A DNA stretch of 64,000 bases from Aquabacterium sp. (GTDB lineage: Bacteria; Pseudomonadota; Gammaproteobacteria; Burkholderiales; Burkholderiaceae_C): NCBI GenBank assembly GCA_023266355.1, contig JAHFQM010000004.1:1-64000 (forward strand), written 5' to 3'. Of the stretch, positions 17,975-27,580 are shown one piece after another. A program made the translations under genes and the position numbers. Every line of letters starts with the position of its first letter. The first letter of the stretch is position 1. The notes under the pieces were generated by a model. The model had not been told where the DNA came from. It saw only the letters and a program-made list of their open reading frames with translations, and did no database searches.

Positions 17975-18006
17975 AAAAAAGCACCTAGCATCGCTGCTAA
18001 GTGCTT
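17975..18006 (-). terminator. Rho-independent terminator of tRNA-Val
   Basis: On the minus strand a 12-bp stem (AAGCACTTAGCA / TGCTAGGTGCTT, one G-T pair) with loop GCGA is followed by TTTTTT. It begins 8 bases after the encoded CCA end of the tRNA gene. Confidence 0.9.
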
Positions 18007-18014
18007 GATTTCCT

Positions 18015-18089
18015 TGGTGGGCGGTGCAGGGTTCGAACCTGCGACCCCTGCCGTGTGAAGGCAGTGCTCTACCGCTGAGCTAACCGCCC
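18015..18089 (-). tRNA. tRNA-Val (anticodon CAC), CCA encoded
   Basis: On the minus strand the acceptor GGGCGGT pairs with ACCGCCC, followed by discriminator A and an encoded CCA (18015-18017). The D-loop reads AGCTCAGCGGTAGAGC. The anticodon arm CTGCC-TTCACAC-GGCAG gives anticodon CAC (valine, GTG codons). The T-arm contains GGTTCGAACC. The gene and its terminator are intact. Its 3' end points towards the conjugative-element side, the usual position for a tRNA used as an integration site, but no integrase gene lies next to it. Confidence 0.95.
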
Positions 18090-18169
18090 GAAACTGGGTT
18101 CCGGGACTGTGTCCACCGACTGATCTGCTGCGTACATTCGTCTCTTGCAGCGATCAGCGAAGACCAAGA

Positions 18170-18895
18170 CTATATCACAGCTTCCAGCGTTTTCCAAACA
18201 ACCTTGCCACCGCTGGCTTTGTCGAGATCCTGCAACGCTTTGCCAAAGGCCTCGGCTTCTTCCGCGGTGGGCTGCAGCACCGGCAGCTCGAAGGCGCTGA
18301 AGTCGATGGCCACGGCCTCCAGGCCCTGCCCTGCGCCATCGCCATCGCTGCCGTCCGCATCGATCAGCAGGGCATCCTGGCCCCGCGTCATGTTGATGTA
18401 CACCTCGGCCAGCAGCTCCGCGTCCATCAAGGCGCCGTGCAGCGTGCGGTGGGTGTTGTCCACCTCCAGGCGGCGGCACAGCGCGTCCAGCGAGTTGCTC
18501 TTGCCCGGGAACATCTCGCGGGCCATCACCAGGGTGTCCAGCACACCCTCGACCTGCTCGCGGAAGCGGCCCTTGTCCAGGCGCTTGAGTTCGGCATCGA
18601 GGAAGCCGATGTCGAAGCTCGCGTTGTGGATGATGATCTCGGCGCCGCGGCAGTAGTCGAGGATCTCGTCGGCCAGCGCAGCGAACACCGGCTTGTCGGC
18701 CAGGAACTCGTCGGTCAGCCCGTGGATCTTGACGGCGTCTTCGTGGTTGGGCCGCTCGGGGTTGATGTAGAAGTGCAGGTGCCGACCGGTGAGGCGGCGG
18801 TTCACCATCTCCACGCAACCGATTTCGATGATGCGGTCGCCGGACTCCGGGCTCAGTCCGGTGGTTTCGGTGTCGAGGAAGATCTGTCGGGTCAT
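18170..18895 (-). CDS. dnaQ: DNA polymerase III epsilon subunit (3'-5' proofreading exonuclease)
   Basis: Proofreading subunit of the replicative polymerase, 241 residues. It carries the DEDDh exonuclease motifs: 'IFLDTETTGL' (Asp8, Glu10), 'IIIHNASFDIGFLD' and 'HRTLHGALMDAELLAEVY' with the catalytic His and Asp. The C-terminal 60 residues are the less conserved alpha-subunit-binding tail. It starts 19 bases after the fdx stop on the same strand, so it may be read through from the isc operon. Confidence 0.95.
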   Translation of the reverse strand: MTRQIFLDTETTGLSPESGDRIIEIGCVEMVNRRLTGRHLHFYINPERPNHEDAVKIHGLTDEFLADKPVFAALADEILDYCRGAEIIIHNASFDIGFLDAELKRLDKGRFREQVEGVLDTLVMAREMFPGKSNSLDALCRRLEVDNTHRTLHGALMDAELLAEVYINMTRGQDALLIDADGSDGDGAGQGLEAVAIDFSAFELPVLQPTAEEAEAFGKALQDLDKASGGKVVWKTLEAVI

Positions 18896-18914
18896 GCCGG
18901 AACTCCCGTCACGC

Positions 18915-19253
18915 TCAGTGGTTTTCGCGCGCGTGGTTGATCGTGTACTTCGGGATCTCGATGGTCAGGTCCTGGCCCGCCACGATGGCCTGGCAGCTCA
19001 GGCGCGAGTTGGGCTCCAGGCCCCAGGCGCGGTCGAGCAGGTCCTCTTCGGTCTCTTCGATCTCGTTGAGGCTGCGGAAGCCCTCGCGCACGACGACGTG
19101 GCAGGTCGTGCAGGCCGCGCTCATGTCGCAGGCGTGCTCGATCTCGATGTGGTTGTCCAGCAAGGCCTCGCAGATGCTGGTGCCGGGCGCGACGCTCAGT
19201 TCGGCGCCCTGCGGGCACAGGCTGGCGTGGGGCAGGATCTTGATGATGGGCAT
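18915..19253 (-). CDS. fdx: ISC-type [2Fe-2S] ferredoxin
   Basis: Electron donor for iron-sulfur cluster assembly, 112 residues. The four cluster cysteines are visible in 'HACDMSAACTTCHVV' (three) and 'RLSCQAI' (one), with the adrenodoxin-type spacing. It is the last isc gene, 28 bases after hscA. Confidence 0.95.
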   Translation of the reverse strand: MPIIKILPHASLCPQGAELSVAPGTSICEALLDNHIEIEHACDMSAACTTCHVVVREGFRSLNEIEETEEDLLDRAWGLEPNSRLSCQAIVAGQDLTIEIPKYTINHARENH

Positions 19254-19281
19254 GGTGGGGCGATGCTCGGGTCGGTGTGCG

Positions 19282-21150
19282 TCAGATCTGGTCCAGCGAG
19301 CGGCCGGCCAGGGCCTGGCGGATGCTGCGGTTCATGCGTTCGGCGGCAAAGGCTTCGGTGCCATCGGCCAGCGCCTTGGTCGCCGCCTCCAGGGCTTCGA
19401 GGTCGCCACGGTCGCAGCGCTGGCCGATCTGGGTCATCAGGGCATCGACATGGGCGCGTTGCTCGGCGCTCAGCAAATCGCCATCGGCGGCGAGTGCGGT
19501 GCGCGTGGCTTCCAGCATGCGCTCGGCATCGACGCGGGCTTCGCGCAGGGCGCGGTCCTTCATGTCTTCGGCGGCGGTGGTGAAGCCTTCGCGCAGCATG
19601 TGGGCCACCTGCTCGTCGCTCAGGCCGTAGCTGGGCTTGACGATCACGGAGGCCTCGACGCCCGAGAGCTGCTCCTTGGCGAACACGCTGAGCAAGCCAT
19701 CGGCGTCGACCTGGAAGCTCACGCGGATGCGCGCGGCGCCTGCGGCCATCGGCGGGATGCCGCGCAGCTCGAAGCGCGCCAGCGAGCGGCAGTGCTCGAC
19801 CTGCTCGCGCTCGCCCTGCACGACGTGCACGGCCAGGGCGGTCTGGCCATCCTTGAAGGTGGTGAAGTCCTGAGCGCGGGCCGAGGGGATGGGCGTGTTG
19901 CGCGGGATGATGCGCTCCACCAGGCCGCCCATGGTCTCCAGACCGAGCGACAGCGGCAGCACATCGAGCAGCAGGAGCTCGCCCTGCACGTTGTTGCCGG
20001 CGAGCTGGTTGGCCTGGATGGCCGCGCCCAGGGCCACGACTTCATCGGGGTTGAGGTCGGTCAGCGGCGGTTGGCCAAAGAAGCCACCCACGGCATCGCG
20101 CACGGCGGGGGTGCGGGTCGAACCGCCCACCATCACCACGCCCTTGACCTCGTCGGGCTTGACCTTGGCGTCGCGCAGCACGCGCTTGACGGCCGCCAGC
20201 GTCTTGTCGATGAGGGGCTTGGCCAGTTCGTTGAGGCGCTCGCGCGTGACCTTGACCGACAGCATGCCGCCCGACAGCGCGCACGACAGGTGCACACTGC
20301 CATCGGTGGAGAGCTTCTCCTTGGCACGGCGCGCAGCCACCAAAACGGTGCGCTTGTCCTGTGGGGTCACGGCTTGCAAACCGGCTTCCACCATGGCGGC
20401 TTCTGCCAGCACATGGTCCAGGTCGTCACCGCCCAAGGCCGAATCGCCGCCGGTGGCCACCACCTCGAACACGCCACGGCTGAGTTGCAGCAGCGAGATG
20501 TCGAACGTGCCGCCGCCCAGGTCGTAGATGGCGTAGAGGCCTTCGGCGCCATTGTCCAGGCCGTAGGCGATGGCCGCGGCCGTGGGCTCGTTGAGCAGGC
20601 GCAGCACGTTCAGGCCGGCCATCTGGGCCGCGTCTTTGGTGGCCTGGCGCTGGGCGTCGTCGAAATACGCCGGCACCGTGATGACGGCACCGAACAGGTC
20701 GTCGTTGAAGGTGTCCTCGGCGCGCTGGCGCAGGCTGGCCAGGATCTCGGCAGAGACCTCGACCGGCGACTTCTCGCCCGCCACCGTCTTCACCGACACC
20801 ATGCCGGGCTGGTCCACGAACTGGTAGGGCAGCTTGCCCGCATCGGGCAGGTCGGCCAGGCGGCGGCCCATGAAGCGCTTGACCGACACCACCGTGTTGA
20901 GCGGGTCCTCGGCCTGCGCGGCCAGGGCGTCGAAACCGATGGCGCGGCGCGTGCGGCCCTGCGCATCGAGCGAGTAGCGCACGGCCGACGGCAGGATGAC
21001 ACGGCCCTGCGCATCGGGCAGGCACTCCGCGGCGCCGTTGCGCACCGCGGCCACCAGCGAGTGCGTGGTGCCCAGGTCGATGCCCACCGCGATGCGGCGC
21101 TGGTGGGGGTCGGGCGATTGCCCGGGTTCGGAGATTTGCAGCAGGGCCAT
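19282..21150 (-). CDS. hscA: Fe-S assembly Hsp70 chaperone HscA
   Basis: Specialised Hsp70 ATPase that helps release the cluster from IscU together with HscB. At 622 residues it matches E. coli HscA (616). ATPase motifs include '[14 protein letters not shown]', '[13 protein letters not shown]' and '[13 protein letters not shown]'. The substrate-binding half follows, with the linker '[13 protein letters not shown]'. It recognises the LPPVK motif, which is present in the IscU encoded here. It lies 19 bases after hscB. Confidence 0.96.
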   Translation of the reverse strand: MALLQISEPGQSPDPHQRRIAVGIDLGTTHSLVAAVRNGAAECLPDAQGRVILPSAVRYSLDAQGRTRRAIGFDALAAQAEDPLNTVVSVKRFMGRRLADLPDAGKLPYQFVDQPGMVSVKTVAGEKSPVEVSAEILASLRQRAEDTFNDDLFGAVITVPAYFDDAQRQATKDAAQMAGLNVLRLLNEPTAAAIAYGLDNGAEGLYAIYDLGGGTFDISLLQLSRGVFEVVATGGDSALGGDDLDHVLAEAAMVEAGLQAVTPQDKRTVLVAARRAKEKLSTDGSVHLSCALSGGMLSVKVTRERLNELAKPLIDKTLAAVKRVLRDAKVKPDEVKGVVMVGGSTRTPAVRDAVGGFFGQPPLTDLNPDEVVALGAAIQANQLAGNNVQGELLLLDVLPLSLGLETMGGLVERIIPRNTPIPSARAQDFTTFKDGQTALAVHVVQGEREQVEHCRSLARFELRGIPPMAAGAARIRVSFQVDADGLLSVFAKEQLSGVEASVIVKPSYGLSDEQVAHMLREGFTTAAEDMKDRALREARVDAERMLEATRTALAADGDLLSAEQRAHVDALMTQIGQRCDRGDLEALEAATKALADGTEAFAAERMNRSIRQALAGRSLDQI

Positions 21151-21169
21151 GGGGTGTGGTGGGCGCGCC

Positions 21170-21694
21170 TCAGGGCGCGTCTTCGTAGCGTTGCAGACGG
21201 ACGTCGATTTCTTCCAGCAGGCGGTCGATGAACATCAAGGCCCGCACTTCCTGGGCGGCGGGGGCCAAGGCCACCTGCACGTCCAGCAGCTCACCCAGCC
21301 GCGTGAGGCGGGCACGGCGCTGCGCCCCCACCTCGTCGGACAAGGCCTCGACCTCGGCCACGCTGTCGGCGTCTTCCAGGGCTTCGCGCCACTGCATCTG
21401 CTGCATCAGGAAGTCGCCAGGCATGGCGGTGTTGTTCTCGGACTGAACGGGCACGCCGCCCAACTCGCACAGGTAGCCGGCGCGCCGCAGGGGGTCCTTC
21501 AGGCGCTGGTGGGCCTCGTTCACGCGCACGGCCCATTGCATGGCCACGCGCTGCGCGGCAGCCCCTTCGGCGGCGAAGCGGTCCGGGTGCACCTTGGCCT
21601 GCAAGGCCTTCCAGGCGGCGTCCAGCTGGCTGCGCTCCAGCGCGAAAGCGCGGGGCAGGCCCAGCAGGGTGAAGTCGTCGGCGTCGATGTTCAT
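21170..21694 (-). CDS. hscB: Fe-S assembly J-domain co-chaperone HscB
   Basis: A 174-residue J-protein that delivers IscU to HscA and stimulates its ATPase. The J-domain occupies the first 75 residues with '[11 protein letters not shown]' (HPD motif), and the C-terminal helical bundle binds IscU. I chose ATG 21694 ([13 protein letters not shown]) because homologues start here. The open frame runs further upstream without similarity. Confidence 0.93.
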   Translation of the reverse strand: MNIDADDFTLLGLPRAFALERSQLDAAWKALQAKVHPDRFAAEGAAAQRVAMQWAVRVNEAHQRLKDPLRRAGYLCELGGVPVQSENNTAMPGDFLMQQMQWREALEDADSVAEVEALSDEVGAQRRARLTRLGELLDVQVALAPAAQEVRALMFIDRLLEEIDVRLQRYEDAP

Positions 21695-21774
21695 GGATCG
21701 GTCAAAGTGCGAAACCCCACCAGGGGGGCGGGGCTTCGTCTGACGCAAGGGCACGGCCCCTGGGGGTCGCCACC

Positions 21775-22098
21775 TCAGATGCGGAAGGATTCCCCGCAAC
21801 CGCAGCGGTCACGCTCGTTGGGGTTGTTGAACTTGAAGCCTTCGTTCAGGCCTTCGCGCACGAAGTCCAGCTCGGTGCCATCGATGTAGGGCAGGCTCTT
21901 CGGGTCCACCAGGATCTTCACGCCTTGCTGCTCGAAGATCACGTCTTCGGGTGCGGCTTCGTCAGCGAACTCGATCTTGTAGGCCAGGCCGGAGCAGCCC
22001 GTGGTCTTCACGCCCAGGCGCACGCCCACGCCCTTGCCGCGGCGGCTCAGGTAGCGGGTGATGTGGCGGGCAGCGGCCTCGGTCAGGGACACGCGCAT
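21775..22098 (-). CDS. iscA: Iron-sulfur assembly protein IscA
   Basis: A-type carrier that binds Fe or Fe-S clusters and passes them to apoproteins. The three ligand cysteines are in 'TTGCSGLAY' and 'DRCGCGESF'. From ATG 22098 ([12 protein letters not shown]) the protein is 107 residues, the usual length. A second ATG at 22176, overlapping the iscU stop, would add 26 residues without family similarity but would give translational coupling. The true start is therefore open. Confidence 0.9.
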   Translation of the reverse strand: MRVSLTEAAARHITRYLSRRGKGVGVRLGVKTTGCSGLAYKIEFADEAAPEDVIFEQQGVKILVDPKSLPYIDGTELDFVREGLNEGFKFNNPNERDRCGCGESFRI

Positions 22099-22165
22099 GC
22101 CCGCCGTGACCTGGGCGATGTCGGGCAGCGGCCCGGTGCCCGGGCCGGCGGTGCAGGATGCGGTG

Positions 22166-22552
22166 TCAGTTTGCATGCTTGGCCTTGTAGTCGTTGACAG
22201 CTGCCTTGATGGCATCTTCGGCCAGGATGGAGCAGTGGATCTTGACCGGGGGCAAGGCCAGCTCTTCGGCGATCTGGGTGTTCTTGATGTCCAGCGCCTC
22301 GTCCAGGGTCTTGCCGCGGACCCATTCCGTCACCAGCGAGCTCGAAGCGATCGCCGAGCCGCAGCCGTAGGTCTTGAAACGCGCGTCTTCGATCACACCG
22401 GTGCTCGGGTTGACCTTGATCTGCAGCTTCATCACGTCGCCGCAGGCGGGTGCGCCCACCATGCCGGTGCCCACGGTGTCGTCGCCCTTTTCGAAAGAGC
22501 CAACGTTGCGGGGGTGTTCGTAGTGGTCGATGACCTTGTCGCTGTATGCCAT
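22166..22552 (-). CDS. iscU: Iron-sulfur cluster scaffold IscU
   Basis: Scaffold on which the cluster is built from IscS sulfur and iron, 128 residues as in E. coli. The ligands are Cys37 (APACGDVM) with Asp39, Cys63 (YGCGSAIA) and Cys106 ([10 protein letters not shown]). The HscA recognition motif LPPVK lies just before the third cysteine. It is 15 bases after iscS. Confidence 0.97.
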   Translation of the reverse strand: MAYSDKVIDHYEHPRNVGSFEKGDDTVGTGMVGAPACGDVMKLQIKVNPSTGVIEDARFKTYGCGSAIASSSLVTEWVRGKTLDEALDIKNTQIAEELALPPVKIHCSILAEDAIKAAVNDYKAKHAN

Positions 22553-22567
22553 GGTGTTACTCCAAAC

Positions 22568-23788
22568 TCAGTGTGCAGCCCATTGGATGGTGCTGATGTC
22601 GATGCCGTCCTTGTACATGTCCCACAGCGGGGACAGCTCGCGCAGCTTGGCCACGCGGTCTTTCAAGGTGGCGACGACGAAATCGATCTCTTCTTCGGTG
22701 GTGAAGCGACCGATGGTCATGCGCAGCGAGCTGTGCGCCAGTTCGTCCGAGCGGCCGAGGGCGCGCAGCACGTAGCTGGGCTCCAGGCTGGCCGAGGTGC
22801 AGGCCGAGCCCGAGGACACCGCGATGCCCTTGATGCCCATGATCAGCGACTCGCCTTCGACGTAATTGAAGGAGATGTTCAGGTTGTGCGGCACGCGGCG
22901 CTCGATGTCGCCGTTGACGAAAATCTGCTCGATGTCCTGCAGGCCCTTGTAGAGGCGCTGCTGCAGCGCACGGATGCGCTCGTTCTCGGCGACCATCTCT
23001 TCGCGGGCGATGCGGAAAGCCTCGCCCATGCCGACGATCTGGTGCGTGGGCAAGGTGCCCGAGCGCATGCCACGCTCGTGGCCGCCGCCGTGCATCTGCG
23101 CTTCGATGCGGATGCGCGGCTTGCGGCGCACGTACAGCGCGCCGATGCCCTTGGGGCCGTAGGTCTTGTGCGAAGCCAGGCTCATCAGGTCCACCGGCAG
23201 CGTGTTCAGGTCGATGGCGACCTTGCCCGTGGCCTGGGCCGCGTCCACGTGGAAGACGATGCCCTTCTCGCGGCACAGCGCGCCGATGGTGGCGATGTCC
23301 TGGATGACGCCGATCTCGTTGTTCACGAACATGACCGAGATCAGGATGGTGTCCGGACGGATGGCGGCCTTCAGCGCCTCCAGGTCCAGCAAGCCGTTGT
23401 CCTGCACATCGAGGTAGGTGGCCTCGAAGCCCTGGCGCTCCAGCTCGCGCACGGTGTCCAGCACGGCCTTGTGCTCGGTCTTGACCGTGATGATGTGCTT
23501 GCCGCGCGACTGGTAAAAGTGCGCCGCGCCCTTGAGGGCCAGGTTGTTCGATTCGGTGGCGCCCGAGGTCCAGACGATTTCACGCGGGTCGGCACCGATG
23601 AGTTCGGCCACCTGCACGCGGGCCTTCTCGACCGCGGCCTCTGCTTCCCAGCCGTAGGCGTGGGTGCGCGATGCCGGGTTGCCGAAGTGTTCGCGCAGCC
23701 AGGGGATCATGGCGTCCACCACGCGCGGGTCGCACGGGTTGGTCGCGCCGTAGTCCATGTAGATCGGGAAATGCGGGGTCATGTCCAT
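22568..23788 (-). CDS. iscS: Cysteine desulfurase IscS
   Basis: PLP enzyme that takes sulfur from cysteine for Fe-S clusters and thio-modifications. From ATG 23788 it has 406 residues (E. coli 404). The PLP lysine lies in '[12 protein letters not shown]' and the persulfide-carrying cysteine in '[14 protein letters not shown]'. Upstream in-frame residues have no similarity and are not included. It is separated from iscR by 146 bases but probably lies in the same transcript. Confidence 0.96.
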   Translation of the reverse strand: MDMTPHFPIYMDYGATNPCDPRVVDAMIPWLREHFGNPASRTHAYGWEAEAAVEKARVQVAELIGADPREIVWTSGATESNNLALKGAAHFYQSRGKHIITVKTEHKAVLDTVRELERQGFEATYLDVQDNGLLDLEALKAAIRPDTILISVMFVNNEIGVIQDIATIGALCREKGIVFHVDAAQATGKVAIDLNTLPVDLMSLASHKTYGPKGIGALYVRRKPRIRIEAQMHGGGHERGMRSGTLPTHQIVGMGEAFRIAREEMVAENERIRALQQRLYKGLQDIEQIFVNGDIERRVPHNLNISFNYVEGESLIMGIKGIAVSSGSACTSASLEPSYVLRALGRSDELAHSSLRMTIGRFTTEEEIDFVVATLKDRVAKLRELSPLWDMYKDGIDISTIQWAAH

Positions 23789-23934
23789 GGTGGGGACTCT
23801 TCTTTGTTTTGGCGCACATGGCCACACCGCGAGATTGCGGCATCGCGGCATCGCACACGCACGAACCCGCCAAGCGGGAAACCTTCAATTATCGCGCTTG
23901 GCGCCGCCTTGCGGCAAACCCAAGCGCTTCACCC

Positions 23935-24468
23935 TCACTTCGTCAGGGCCGCCCCGAGGGCGAACACCGAGTTGGGTGCGGTGACTTTGATGGGCTTGAC
24001 CACCGGGGTGGTGGAAATGGCGCGCTTGACCGGCTGCGCCTCGATGGAGATGCCCTTGGCCAGTTGGTCTTCGACCAGTTTGCGCAGGGAGATGGAATCG
24101 AGGTACTCGATCATCTTGTTGTTCAGTGCGGTCCAGAGGTCGTGCGTCATGCAACGGCCGCCTTCGTCGCCCATGCAGTTTTCCTTGCCGCCGCACCCGG
24201 TGGCGTCGATGGGCTCATCGACGGCCACGATGATGTCGGCCACGGTGATGTCTTCGGCCTTGCGCCCCAGGGAGTAGCCACCGCCCGGCCCGCGCGTGCT
24301 TTCCACCAGTTCATGGCGGCGCAGCTTGCCGAACAGTTGCTCCAGGTAGGACAGCGAGATCTGCTGGCGCTGGCTGATGGCGGCCAGGGCCACAGGGCCC
24401 GTGTGCTCGCGCAAAGCCAGATCGATCATCGCCGTGACGGCGAAACGGCCCTTGGTGGTCAGTCGCAT
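23935..24468 (-). CDS. iscR: Fe-S cluster regulator IscR (Rrf2 family)
   Basis: Transcription factor that senses cluster supply and, with a [2Fe-2S] cluster, represses the isc operon. It has 177 residues: a winged helix in the first 80 (MRLTTKGRFAVTAMIDLAL) and the cluster ligands Cys92, Cys98 and Cys104 in 'GCGGKENCMGDEGGRC'. ATG 24468 is preceded by GAGGAG. A perfect type-1 IscR box overlaps the promoter upstream (24594-24611), showing autoregulation. Confidence 0.97.
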   Translation of the reverse strand: MRLTTKGRFAVTAMIDLALREHTGPVALAAISQRQQISLSYLEQLFGKLRRHELVESTRGPGGGYSLGRKAEDITVADIIVAVDEPIDATGCGGKENCMGDEGGRCMTHDLWTALNNKMIEYLDSISLRKLVEDQLAKGISIEAQPVKRAISTTPVVKPIKVTAPNSVFALGAALTK

Positions 24469-24533
24469 GACGCTCTCCTCAAGAGGGACTCGGGGCCCTC
24501 CGGATCGGAGGGTTTTCCAGAATGTGGACCGAC

Positions 24534-24554
24534 AACCGGTCGGTTGGACCGGTT
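24534..24554. promoter_or_regulatory. Palindrome in the iscR leader
   Basis: A perfect inverted repeat AACCGGTC-GGTTG-GACCGGTT lies about 20-40 bases downstream of the predicted iscR transcription start. A second hairpin (CCCTCCG-GAT-CGGAGGG, 24496-24512) lies between it and the iscR start codon. Either could be an operator for another regulator or an RNA structure in the leader; neither is a known IscR site. Confidence 0.5.
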
Positions 24555-24581
24555 CGGGTCAATTCCCGAGCATTTCAGTCA

Positions 24582-24611
24582 ATCATAGAGATTCCGACTG
24601 ATTCAGTCAAC
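24582..24611 (-). promoter_or_regulatory. isc operon promoter with type-1 IscR box
   Basis: On the minus strand a -35 TTGACT (24605-24610) and a -10 TATGAT (24582-24587) are separated by 17 bases. The sequence GTTGACTGAATCAGTCGG (24594-24611) fits all 18 core positions of the type-1 IscR consensus SYYGACTRWWWYAGTCRR and covers the -35, so cluster-loaded IscR should block RNA polymerase. Confidence 0.9.
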
Positions 24612-24662
24612 TTAAGGCCAGGGATTTCCCGAAGTCATTCTCAATGCACCCGATAGCCCGCA

Positions 24663-25268
24663 TCAATCACCCTGGCTGCGGTCCAGGTGCGCCAACCGCA
24701 TCTGCAGGTGCGTCACCAGGCCATCGCAAGCGGCCTCGACCAGGTCGAGCACATGCTCGAAGCCTGCCGGGCCGCCGTAGTAGGGGTCGGGCACCACGGG
24801 CGAGCCCGCCAGCGGGTGGCTGTTGGGGATGAACTCGGTCAGGCGGCGCAGGCGCGGGCGCAGGTCGCTGGGGCAGTTTTCTTCCAGCAAGGCCAGGTTG
24901 TCCCAGTCCATGGCGAGCAGCAGGTCGAAGTGGGCGTAGTCCTGCGCTTGCACCTTTCGGGCGCGCAGATGGGCCAGTTCGTAGCCGCGCTGGGCCCCGG
25001 CCTGGCTGGAGCGCGCGTCGGGCGGGCTGTCCAGGTGGTAGGCGTGGGTGCCGGCCGAATCCACGGCCACCGCATCGGCCAGACCGGCCTCGCTCAGGCG
25101 GTGGCGCAGCACGGCCTCGGCCGTGGGGCTGCGGCAGATGTTGCCCATGCAGACCATGAGGACGCGGACGCGCGCCTCGGGCTGCGTCGGCATGGCACCG
25201 GCCGGCGATTTGGCGGGCGTGTTCACGCCAAACGACTTGCCGATCAGGCGAGACAGCATGCTGGACAT
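24663..25268 (-). CDS. Low-molecular-weight protein-tyrosine phosphatase
   Basis: Cysteine-dependent phosphatase with the P-loop 'VCMGNICRSP' (C-x5-R) and the general-acid loop 'VPDPYYGG'. The frame from ATG 25268 gives 201 residues; about 35 precede the conserved core, and a start at 25193 (MPTQPEARV) would give the usual size. ATG 25268 lies 9 bases after uvrB, which favours co-translation. In many Burkholderiales this gene lies just upstream of iscR, as here. The substrate is unknown. Confidence 0.9.
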   Translation of the reverse strand: MSSMLSRLIGKSFGVNTPAKSPAGAMPTQPEARVRVLMVCMGNICRSPTAEAVLRHRLSEAGLADAVAVDSAGTHAYHLDSPPDARSSQAGAQRGYELAHLRARKVQAQDYAHFDLLLAMDWDNLALLEENCPSDLRPRLRRLTEFIPNSHPLAGSPVVPDPYYGGPAGFEHVLDLVEAACDGLVTHLQMRLAHLDRSQGD

Positions 25269-25277
25269 CGTGTCAGC

Positions 25278-27440
25278 TCACTGGCGCGCGGCCTGGATGG
25301 GCACGATGCGGTCGTGGCCGGTGGCGCCGAACACCTGTTCCTTGAGCAAGGCCAACTGGTCGCGCAAGCGGGCGGCCTTCTCGAACTCCAGGGCGCGGGC
25401 GGCCTCCAGCATGTCTTTTTCCAGCTGCTTGATGCGCTTGCCCAGGTCGCGCTCGGACAGGGCCTCGGTGCCCTCCATGGACTTGACCAGCGCCTCGGCG
25501 GCCTTGAGGTCGTCCTTGGCGGCGTTCGACATCACCCCGTCGATCAGCTCCTTGACCTTCTTGTTGATGGTGCGCGGCGTGATGCCGTTCGCCTCGTTGT
25601 GCGCCATCTGCTTGGTGCGGCGGCGCTCGGTTTCGCCCATGGCCTTGCGCATGGACTCGGTGATTTTGTCGGCGTACAAAATGGCCCGGCCATGCTGGTT
25701 GCGCGCCGTCCGCCCGATGGTCTGGATCAGGCTGCGTTCGCTGCGCAGGAAGCCTTCCTTGTCGGCATCGAGGATGGCCACCAGCGAGACCTCGGGGATG
25801 TCCAGGCCCTCGCGCAGCAGGTTGATGCCCACCAGCACATCGAACACGCCCAGGCGCAGGTCGCGCAGGATTTCCACGCGCTCCACGGTGTCGATGTCGG
25901 AGTGCAGGTAACGCACCTTCACGCCGTTTTCCGTCAGGTAGTCGGTGAGCTGCTCGGCCATGCGTTTGGTCAGCGTGGTGATCAGCACGCGCTCGCTTTT
26001 CTGCACGCGGATGTGGATTTCCTGCAGGACGTCGTCCACCTGGTGGGTGGCGGGGCGCACCTCCACGATCGGGTCCAGCAGGCCGGTGGGACGCACCACC
26101 TGCTCGACGATCTGGCCGCTGTGCTGCTGCTCGTAAGCCGCAGGCGTGGCCGTGACGAACACGACCTGGCGCATCTTGCCCTCGAACTCTTCGAACTTCA
26201 GCGGGCGGTTGTCGAGCGCCGAGGGCAGGCGAAAACCATATTCCACCAGCGTGGTCTTGCGGGCGCGGTCGCCGTTGTACATGCCACCGAGCTGGCCGAT
26301 CATCACGTGGCTTTCGTCCAGGAACATCAGCGCGTCGGGCGGCATGTAGTCCACCAGCGTGGGCGGCGGATCGCCGGGATTGGCGCCCGAGAGGTGGCGG
26401 GTGTAGTTCTCGATGCCCTTGCAGTGGCCGACCTCCTGCAACATCTCCAGGTCAAAGCGGGTGCGCTGCTCCAGGCGCTGCGCCTCGACCAGCTTGCCGT
26501 CGCCCACCAGCTGCTTGACGCGCTGGTTGAGCTCTTCCTTGATGCCCTCGATGGCCACCAGCACGCGCTCGCGCGGCGTCACGTAGTGGCTGGACGGGTA
26601 GATGGTGAAGCGCGGGATCTTCTGGCGGATGCGGCCGGTGAGTGGGTCGAAGAGCTGGATGCTGTCAATCTCGTCGTCGAAGAGTTCGAGGCGCACGGCC
26701 AGCTCGGAGTGTTCGGCCGGGAACACGTCGATGGTGTCGCCGCGCACGCGGAAGGTGCCGCGCCCGAACTCCATGTCGTTGCGCTTGTACTGCATGCGGA
26801 TGAGCTGGGCGATGACGTCGCGCTGGCCCAGCTTGTCGCCGACGCGGGCGATCAGGACCATCTGCATGTAGTCCTCGGGCTTGCCGATGCCGTAGATGGC
26901 CGAGACGGTGGCCACGATGACGACATCGCGGCGCTCCAGCAGGCTCTTGGTGGTGCTCAGCCGCATCTGCTCGATGGCCTCGTTGATGGCGCTGTCCTTC
27001 TCGATGAACAGGTCGCGCTGCGGGACGTAGGCCTCGGGCTGGTAGTAGTCGTAGTAGCTGACGAAGTACTCGACGGCGTTGTGCGGGAAGAACTCGCGGA
27101 ACTCGGCGTAGAGCTGCGCGGCCAGCGTCTTGTTGGGCGCGAAGACGATGGCCGGACGGCCTTCGCGGGCGATCACGTTGGCCATGGTGAAGGTCTTGCC
27201 CGAGCCGGTCACGCCCAGCAGGGTCTGGTAGCTCAGGCCGTCTTCGATGCCCTCGCAGAGCTGGGCGATGGCGGTCGGCTGGTCGCCCGCCGGTGGGTAG
27301 GGCTGGTACAGCTCGAAGGGCGAGTTCTCGAAGCGCACGAACTCCCCGTCGGGCACGGGCTCGCCCGCGCCGGATTCCGTGACGCCTGAACGGTTGGCTG
27401 AGGGCAACTTGACCCCCTCAAGGGAAATGGGATCTGACAT
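25278..27440 (-). CDS. uvrB: Excinuclease ABC subunit UvrB
   Basis: DNA damage-verification helicase of nucleotide excision repair, working with UvrA and UvrC. It has 720 residues from ATG 27440 (MSDPISLEG). Motifs are Walker A 'GVTGSGKT', the beta-hairpin '[12 protein letters not shown]', 'FLDESHV', motif VI 'QTIGRTARN' and a C-terminal UvrC-binding UVR helix ('[18 protein letters not shown]'). The open frame extends 30 codons further upstream without similarity. It is divergent from the aminotransferase gene. Confidence 0.96.
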   Translation of the reverse strand: MSDPISLEGVKLPSANRSGVTESGAGEPVPDGEFVRFENSPFELYQPYPPAGDQPTAIAQLCEGIEDGLSYQTLLGVTGSGKTFTMANVIAREGRPAIVFAPNKTLAAQLYAEFREFFPHNAVEYFVSYYDYYQPEAYVPQRDLFIEKDSAINEAIEQMRLSTTKSLLERRDVVIVATVSAIYGIGKPEDYMQMVLIARVGDKLGQRDVIAQLIRMQYKRNDMEFGRGTFRVRGDTIDVFPAEHSELAVRLELFDDEIDSIQLFDPLTGRIRQKIPRFTIYPSSHYVTPRERVLVAIEGIKEELNQRVKQLVGDGKLVEAQRLEQRTRFDLEMLQEVGHCKGIENYTRHLSGANPGDPPPTLVDYMPPDALMFLDESHVMIGQLGGMYNGDRARKTTLVEYGFRLPSALDNRPLKFEEFEGKMRQVVFVTATPAAYEQQHSGQIVEQVVRPTGLLDPIVEVRPATHQVDDVLQEIHIRVQKSERVLITTLTKRMAEQLTDYLTENGVKVRYLHSDIDTVERVEILRDLRLGVFDVLVGINLLREGLDIPEVSLVAILDADKEGFLRSERSLIQTIGRTARNQHGRAILYADKITESMRKAMGETERRRTKQMAHNEANGITPRTINKKVKELIDGVMSNAAKDDLKAAEALVKSMEGTEALSERDLGKRIKQLEKDMLEAARALEFEKAARLRDQLALLKEQVFGATGHDRIVPIQAARQ

Positions 27441-27580
27441 CCGGGGCGCTTTGGCTAAAATAATGGGTTTGCCCCTACCGGGCACTGGAAGCTGGCCGCC
27501 TTGGCACCCGTTTGACATGAGCGGGCCCAAGCTGGGCGGCGAATCTTTCAGCTTATCTCAACCGACCGGAGACCGCTCGA

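Noticed and set aside
17738..18058. Plus-strand open frame ending in GGAGFEPATPAV
   Set aside because: The ending is the translation of the antisense strand of the tRNA-Val gene, a common artefact; the rest crosses the tRNA terminator and shows no protein character.
24687..27389. 900-residue plus-strand open frame over uvrB
   Set aside because: Shadow of uvrB and the phosphatase gene; repetitive His/Gln/Ala/Val composition and no motifs.
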